The notes under the pieces: model-generated | The model's input: only the letters and a program-made list of their open reading frames with translations | Databases searched by the model: none | Told to the model about the DNA's origin: nothing | Part shown: in pieces, positions 57,504-64,000 of the stretch | Position numbering within the stretch: position 1 is the first letter of the stretch | Layout: each line of letters opens with the position of its first letter | Position numbers and translations under genes: made by a program | Assembly (NCBI GenBank): GCA_947561715.1 | Contig: OX387200.1 | Location: 22,446,501 to 22,510,500, forward strand | Direction: 5' to 3' | From: Ascidia mentula | Taxonomy: Eukaryota > Chordata > Ascidiacea > Phlebobranchia > Ascidiidae | DNA: 64,000 bases

Positions 57504-60500
57504 TCAGTACACGAGGTGACTCTTCCTTAGCCCGTTCGGAAAGTGACTTTGACCTTCCTCGTCGTCACTGATTTCAAGGTCGCACAGCTCAAGGTCATCC
57601 GGACAGGATTCATGGTCACCAGAGGGCGCGGTTTTCTTTGATTTCGGGGGGAAAATTTGAATTTTGCTTGGTTTGCGGTTGTAGAACTTTCGTTGTACGT
57701 CATAATACAACAACAATGGCGGGGGAATCTTAAAACAAGAAATCTTTGTTGATTTGAAACAAGAACAACGAAATTAACGAAATTCCTCACCTTTAAAGGT
57801 CTTGGATACATCCAAAATCCACTCTTAAATTTCTCTTGAAATTGTAACAATGCAAGCTCACGTGACGAAACTCTGACGTGTTCCGGTGTGACGCGGTGTC
57901 TGATGACGCAGTTAAGAGCAGATGGCGCGAGTTTCCGTCCGTTTTCTCTCACCAACGGTGGCGGACCCTTGGGCGGCATCTCGCGGACGTGAAATTGTGG
58001 TTCATTCCCACCGAGAGGTGGCGCAACCTCCACAACCGGTTCCTCGTCCTCGCTATCCGAATCCTCGATGCAGTTCGCCAACAAATCCTCCTGATCCGAC
58101 ATCTCCTCCCCAACACGCGCAACCACTGACGTCACCTTTGCTTGTACGCATGCGCGTTGGTAGTGATTTTGGTGGGTATCTAGCGCCCTCATGCGGAGTT
58201 GGTCGAGTTTGGCGTCGAGTGAATTTTTCCGCCTGACGCGAACTTCGCGAGGGTCAGATTCTGTTCTCGAATCATCCGACACAACATCCAAACAATCAGA
58301 GTCCGAAAACGAGGATTTGTTGAAAGATCTTTTCAGTTTCGGGTCGGAATGCGCCTCCTTGTCGCCATTTTCCGACGGCGTTGACAAAACAACAGGTGGT
58401 TGTGTCGTCATATTGCTTACCGTGGATTGTGACGACGCAGACTGTTCAGATGCGTCACAGGTTCCATTGTTACTCGGTTTGGGAATTTTAATTCTTTTTA
58501 ATTCTGAGCAGAAAACGACATTCGTCGACGAGGTATTTGTGGCAGTGACGTATCTGTTGATAAACAAAGCGTGATTGTTTCGTAACACAAACGTCAGCGC
58601 GTTTAAATATCTTACTTTTTATAACTCCGCAAAGCATTTAGATCGAATGTCGAGGTTTCTGTGTTGCTTTGGTCTGTGCAACCTCTGCACGTGTGCTTGT
58701 CGCCGATAGCAGGGCAGAGACGAACGTCGAAACGCGGAAATTTTCTTATTGAAGAATTAGGGTTAATTATTGCGTCACCAACGCGATTGTTCCCTTCACT
58801 TTGTGACGTCGGTTCCTTCATAGTGACGTCAGGATCGGAAGAGTTTGTCGGTGACGTGAGGAATTTAGTTGCGTCACGCTTGCTTGGTTCGCTCACAATT
58901 GTTTGATTTCTACCTTGGAATAAAATTAAACGTTGTTATCGCGATGTTTATTGACCGCCAGATGTCGCTGCTGAGCAACAACTGGCGTCAACATCGATCC
59001 ATAGAAATATCAATTAACAACCTGCAACCTTTTTCTGCAAGGTGGCGCTGCTGATAGTTGTCTTCTTCTCTTGGTGACATCACTATAACGCTCGTCGCCA
59101 CTGATGGTTCCGATGACGTCACGAGTTGTTTCGTTGACGTCATGGCAGGATTAGAAGCATTGAAAACTTCGGTAACTTTTCTAAGGACGTTGTTGGTCCT
59201 CGAGGGGAGATTCCCGGAAGATTCGAGGAGGTGGAGGTAGTGGGGGGGAAGGCATCCGGTGTAGGAGTGAAGATCCAACTGACGCCGTCCAGAATATGTC
59301 TGCGTAATAATAGGGAGGTTGTTTGACATAACGGTGCTTGAGCCTTGTCTCACCTTCTTCAGATCATCCGGAGCGCTCCTTCTCCTTTCCAACACCTGCT
59401 TCTCCGACAACCTTTGCTCCGGGTGGTTGCTATGGTAATCTTCGTCGCTACGATAACGACGTTGCCGGGACGCGTGACTCTTCACAATCACTGAAGGCTG
59501 ATGTTGGCGGGGAGGGAGGAAGCGGTGATTGGTCGACAAATCGTCACGCTTGAGTGCAGCCACATGAGATGCTGGAGGATGGCTGGAGGATTTTTCTAAA
59601 ACAGGTTTCCGACGCTTCATGCTTAAATCCAACGGTTCGTCGTTCGGCGATTTACGCTTAATCGAATTTTCAGTAAGCCTACTTTGTGACGTCACAACGG
59701 GCGCCGCAGGATAGCGCGGTGTGAGTGTCTGCTGTGGTAAATACGTAGTCAATAGCGGCACAGTCAAGTTAGGATAGAAATGATGGAGGTGGTTTTGTTG
59801 AGTCCGCAAAGCTTCTTGAAGATGGTCGACTTTATTTTCAACTCGGTTCGCACTTTCTGGAAAGGGAGGGTTTTTATTCGGGGATTCCCTTTCCGCTTTC
59901 ACAAACGCTTGGGGGCTGCCCTGGACTCGATGACGCGATCCTAACGTAACAGGAGGACTGACGTCATTTGGGGCAGTTAATGAGGAAACGTCAGGTTTGA
60001 AGTTTGATGCAGTCTGGAAGAAAAACGGGACATGAAGTATTGTTACGTAAACGCGTTTATCTACGTCATAAAATACCCCACGCGAGTGAGACGTCATAAA
60101 AGACGACTTGTTCGATCGCTTCTGTAAATCATAGTTGGCGTTTTGTGTCGAGGTAGAGGGTCTTGTTACGTCATAAGGAGAGTCGTAGAAAGCGAGAAGT
60201 TCGCTGAGAGCCCGGTCCCCCCTCGCACTCGCCACTTGAGACGCTGTTTCGCCGTAGGTCGTTCGCAGGTTCGGGTTTGCCCCCAACTAACGACATGAAA
60301 CAAACATCACAAAAATGTTTTACACAATTTTATGGTTCATGGGCGTCGGTTTCATTTCTATATTGTTACGTCACGGTTTGTCATAATAGTTGCAATGTAA
60401 CTCCATTAAAGAATATGGGAAGTTGAAACCCACCTCCAACAATGCTTGAGCAGCTTCCCGTCGTGAAGCTCTGGTTGCTAACACAATAGGGGAAGCCCCA

Positions 60501-61158
60501 CCTTTGTTATCCTGATGAAAAAACACCAAATGAACAAAAATCAATCAAGGTTTTCCTTCAGGAATTGGGAGACATTTTCTTGTGGATTACAAAAGACCAG
60601 AGTTTAATGAAAATAAAAATCTAGAATTTTCAGAACAATCAGTTGTGACACACAATGCCCATTATACACATTCTCTGTAATAGAAAACCTATTACAGGGA
60701 AGCAATCTCTATTGTGACGAAACAAAGCAAATGCCGACATCATCTCACACAATGCAGAACCGAAACCTTGTTCTAATATTAGAATCGATTTCATTGTTTG
60801 CTTTCACACGAGTCACGTGGTTTGTGTAAACGAAATTCGCTGTCACGTGACGCGTGATTGCACAAGGCCTTAGTCACGTTATCATGGTGGCGGTTAAACC
60901 CGTTGTTTTTGGGATGCAACAAAGCAGTGGGAATCTGTCGATGATTTACTTGTAAGGTTGGTAACATGCTGTGCATCAATCACTGAATATCAGTTTCCGA
61001 AACACTCAACGCAATTTTATTCCCTCCAAAACATTGGAACCCGGAAATCCGTTTAAATATTCCACTCACCAGAATATTGACGTCGGCACCAGATTGACGG
61101 AGCAACGTCACTGCCCTCGAGTTGTTGAGTTGAGCTGCCAGATGCATTGGAGCGTATC
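57504..61158 (-). CDS. Ankyrin-repeat protein with PLDLS motif (5' part not found)
   Basis: Exons: 61070-61158, 60434-60511, 59029-60286, 58616-58913, 57791-58553, 57504-57728, about 903 codons, with TGA at 57504-57506. The first three exons encode ankyrin repeats in perfect phase: GYAPMHLAAQLNNSRAV, then SGADVNIL joined to DNKGGASPIVLATR, then LGANPNLRTTYGETA. The rest is low-complexity Ser/Pro/basic sequence with acidic runs (EDSDSEDEE). At 59621-59635 it reads PLDLS followed by MKRRK, the core of the known CtBP-binding motif beside a basic patch, which suggests a nuclear transcription cofactor; this is inference. The C-terminus is rich in acidic residues (ISDDEEG). The entry phase of the first exon is 1, so at least one upstream exon exists. 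The family could not be named; BCL3/IkB-like and other ankyrin cofactors were considered without support. Confidence 0.8.
60014..60064 (-). other. Possible 51-nt in-frame mini-intron in the ankyrin gene
   Basis: Inside the large exon, the minus strand reads a GTAGAT donor, then a pyrimidine tract and TTCCAG, spanning exactly 51 nt with no stop. Splicing it joins FYD to TASNF; retaining it adds 17 residues including FFFQ. Both products stay in frame, so sequence alone cannot decide. Confidence 0.45.
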
Positions 61159-62064
61159 CTTTAATTGTGATACAACATATAAGTTTTTTACGTAACAATC
61201 AACTTTATCTGTACAAAGTAAATGGAAATCAACACCTGGCTTTGGTAGGGATGCCGCTTGTTAACATTTAAATTGTTACAAAAGTCCAACAATCTTATCT
61301 TATTCCGGTTGTAACATAAAAACAGACAGGTATAATTTCGCACAAAAGACTGTATGACTGAAGGACAACACACAACCTATCTGTATTCAACCACAACACG
61401 AGTAACACATTTCTGTAGCTCCACCACCTTCCAAACATGCTGGTAACTGCAACCCTATGCCTGACTGCTTCCTGCCCATGACTAATATTAACCCAAGAAA
61501 CCCCCGCAGCCTGTTCGCTTCTCCAGGTAAAACACGTTTCTTCGACCGAGCCAACATTCCGCTGAACCAACCGTCGTGAGTTGACTTGAGGGGTTTTCCG
61601 CCGCACAACCCTCTTGAATCCTCGGAACCATCGAGTCTGAAGACAATGAGATCGTGACAATAGCAGTCCGACAGAAAGAGCCCGGTCGTGTCGTGTTTAA
61701 CCCATGAATGCAAAACGATGAATTCCTGGGAAGCAGTGGAATCTTCCTCTAGTTACAATATACGTGACTACACCAACGTTGTTGATGTGAAAATCCACAG
61801 AAATATCCAAATACTGATTTCTGTCGCATCAACCTCTGCAACTGCAGCAAACACACGTGTTACAAACCACACTGTACTCGACTAACTTTAAGAGTAAATC
61901 CGCCAAACACAACACAAACTACGCTGAATACCCAAGGCTGGAGATTGAAGGTGCTTTGAATGAGGATATATGGCTTCCTTTTTGCAAAAGGAAAAGTGTC
62001 GCAAATTATCCTACGCTGAGACTTACTGCACAGCAGAACCTTTACGCGTTGGCTGTGAGCATAC

Positions 62065-62115
<51 letters not shown>

Positions 62116-64000
62116 TGCGCGCGCGCGCGCGTCCCAAGCTATATCCTCAGTTTCGCTTCACAATTTTGCAACTATCAATCACAGTGTACGATCTCGTTAG
62201 AGGAAATTCATAATTCCTGTAAAAGTCGTTCAGAAAGTTGTTTCTTCATTAAAACTAAATTTCAAATCGCAACTACGTCTAATCCCTAATCTGGAATAAG
62301 ATACCAAAATCTATTGTTCATGTATCTTCTTCACATCTTCCAATCATTTGTACGAAATGCTGTAAAACTTTCATCACACGGTAACTCACAACCGAACGCC
62401 GAATGAGTTTGAATGCAAATTTCCAAAGCAATTCAAACTCTTCAGTCCCGGCCACAATTCCTCACCGGTGAATATTTGCATGCAAGTTTGTACGAGAGCT
62501 TAAACACAGGACGCTCACCAACACAAACACCTTCCCAACTTCTGCTTGTAAGGAGGTGTTACAAAAATGAACAAACTAGTTACGAAGAATTTTTTGGAAA
62601 TATTTAAACCTTAATTGTTTCAAACACAAATAAAATCTACCAGCAATGGCGAAATATTTTGTCTAGCTGTGATTCATGATTCAAGCCAGTTTGAAGTTCT
62701 TACAATTAACCTCGACCATCCAACCACATACATCCTGCAGAATGTTCAACAAAGCGAAAGAAACTCTCGAAACACCGGACGTGCTTGTGACGTCACAATG
62801 TAACGGTGAAGCGTAACAGAAAGCAATCGATTGTCGATGTAACAAAGCAACGTCGAAATGTTGTTTGGAACAAAACACATGTTTTCACAAACTGTTTCTA
62901 CAACGGTGACGTCAGAGATCACCGACACTTCGTCGATTGCATACTTTTGTGTCCCGAATTCCAGGAAATAACTACGTCACAATGCAACGCTTTTGTCACT
63001 TCCACTGGTTGAAACATCAGAGCTTCAAGAACGTAAATCAGGGGCGTTCCGCAAAGTTCCAGTTTCGCTTTGAGTCACCAACCGCTTTTGTTACGCAACT
63101 GGAAGATGTATTGTGATGCGACAAAGAGGAAATGTTGGAAGGCAGATGTTGGTTGGTTGAATGAGTCATGGTTGGGCGGATTGAACAAATTTTAAAGAAA
63201 AAACCTTCCAACGAATTCTCTGGTTGAATTAAAACAAGATGGCGGAAACAGCCATAAAGTGATGCGAGTAAAAGCTGCATTTTATTTTTAATGCGCGGCC
63301 GCACAGCCAAGACATGCTACAGAAGTTTCGAAATTTAGTAACGCATTAGTTTCTTTGACGCCAACAATCGCAACCAACACAAGCAAGCATCAGCTTAAAG
63401 CTTAGTTCACAATGAATTTGTATCACGCCTCGCATACACCCAACCAACCAACCACTAACTTACAACTTTCTGCAACTTTCAATAGGAAGATCACTTTACT
63501 GTAGGCAGAAAATCGAACGACACAAAACCGTTTCCGCTTTCGGTTGCTTTCAGACAGAAAGGCGACCTCGTCACGCTACACTTGTGCCCAGTCACGCGAA
63601 AAACCAGTAAAACGCGGTAAACCGTAACAAATGTAGAGGAGTGGAAGGAGGGACGAAATACTGAGTAAACTTGTTAGTTACCTTCTCACATACTTCGACA
63701 AACCCAATAAATATTTGGTCATCTCATCTCCCACCATTCCTCAAAACAAATCTTTTTAGCACACTCCTCCCCGTGCTGTCCACACACGCTTGACATCGTG
63801 TCTGTTGCTTGCACAAAAATCATTGTATGAAAACATACAATCTACCGCTTGTCAAATTATTTAACAACCTTTTCAACCTTCTCCTAACTAAACTATGAGC
63901 AACAGGTCAGTATGACTTGGTGAGGCAAGAGCTGGCATGTCGTGATGGTGTGACGAATGGATACGTCGGGGTTTCATTAACAACAGTCACGACTTACACG
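61159..64000. other. Region upstream of the visible ankyrin exons
   Basis: It is expected to hold an intron and perhaps 5' exons of the ankyrin gene, but no ankyrin-like exon was found on the minus strand. A 108-codon minus-strand frame at 61387-61713 is the only longer open stretch; a second frame over the same bases is also open, and neither shows a domain. The GT/GC microsatellite lies at 62069-62131. Several TGACGTCA words occur at about 62787-62915. Confidence 0.4.
62069..62131. repeat. (GT)n/(GC)n microsatellite
   Basis: About 40 bp of GT repeat passes into a short GC repeat. Open frames over it read poly-Cys-Val and are artefacts. Confidence 0.97.

Noticed and set aside
61387-61713. 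108-codon frame as a 5' exon of the ankyrin gene
   Set aside because: There is no ankyrin signature, two frames are open over the same bases, and no splice link fits the phase 1 entry of the next exon with confidence.
1-64000. Retrovirus-like, LTR or Polinton-like elements
   Set aside because: No reverse transcriptase, integrase, capsid or long terminal repeat pattern was seen in the window.
1-64000. tRNA, rRNA or snRNA genes
   Set aside because: No convincing cloverleaf, A/B box pair or conserved rRNA segment was noticed by eye; a tRNAscan or Rfam run was not possible.

Overview
The window looks like invertebrate chordate DNA, most likely an ascidian of the Ciona type. The reasons are AT-rich sequence, short GT-AG introns, one-module-per-exon phase 1-1 Sushi/CCP genes, and abundant minisatellites and MITEs. 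The species is inferred from style and not proven. Every supported gene lies on the minus strand, so transcription runs from high to low coordinates.

Four tandem paralogues (called G1 to G4 here) encode predicted secreted proteins with the same head: signal peptide, P-type trefoil-like module, short linker, a conserved GGEPNYPG-type segment leading into a second trefoil-like module, an ECPPGFxNPPRC segment, an EGF module, then CCP (Sushi) modules. From the right: G4 (52932-55613, 361 aa, 2 CCPs, an extra EGF), G3 (46888-51876, 701 aa, 8 CCPs), G2 (30881-44903, 1421 aa if every exon is used, 20 CCPs) and G1 (ATG at 27302-27304, running off the left edge, at least 40 CCPs and about 2700 aa in the window). 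The exon chains of G2, G3 and G4 each sum to an exact multiple of three with one terminal stop, which supports the models strongly. No transmembrane exon was seen at the ends of G2-G4, so they look secreted.

G1 and G2 grew by tandem duplication of exon pairs. G1 has nine E/C pairs at 10.6-21.8 kb, several at an exact 1345-bp period, and an A/B array of 17 exons at 0.4-10.3 kb with an apparent four-module higher-order repeat. G2 has five N/K pairs, four of them at an exact 865-bp period. It also has a 36/38-kb segmental duplication in which one copy lost 303 bp between two CCP exons, fusing them into one in-frame hybrid exon. Two G2 exons have a donor changed from GT to AT. The cluster appears to be changing its CCP number by unequal exchange. 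The architecture suggests an extracellular recognition or complement-like role, but function is not shown by the sequence.

To the right (57504-61158) is a different gene: the 3' part, about 900 codons, of an ankyrin-repeat protein carrying a PLDLS motif of the kind bound by the CtBP corepressor. Its 5' exons were not found.

Non-coding content includes minisatellites with 29-, 24-, 21- and 46-bp units, a (GT)n tract, a hAT-like MITE carried inside many duplicated units, two foldback elements, and a few other transposon-like fragments. No rRNA, tRNA, CRISPR array or retrovirus-like element was recognised.
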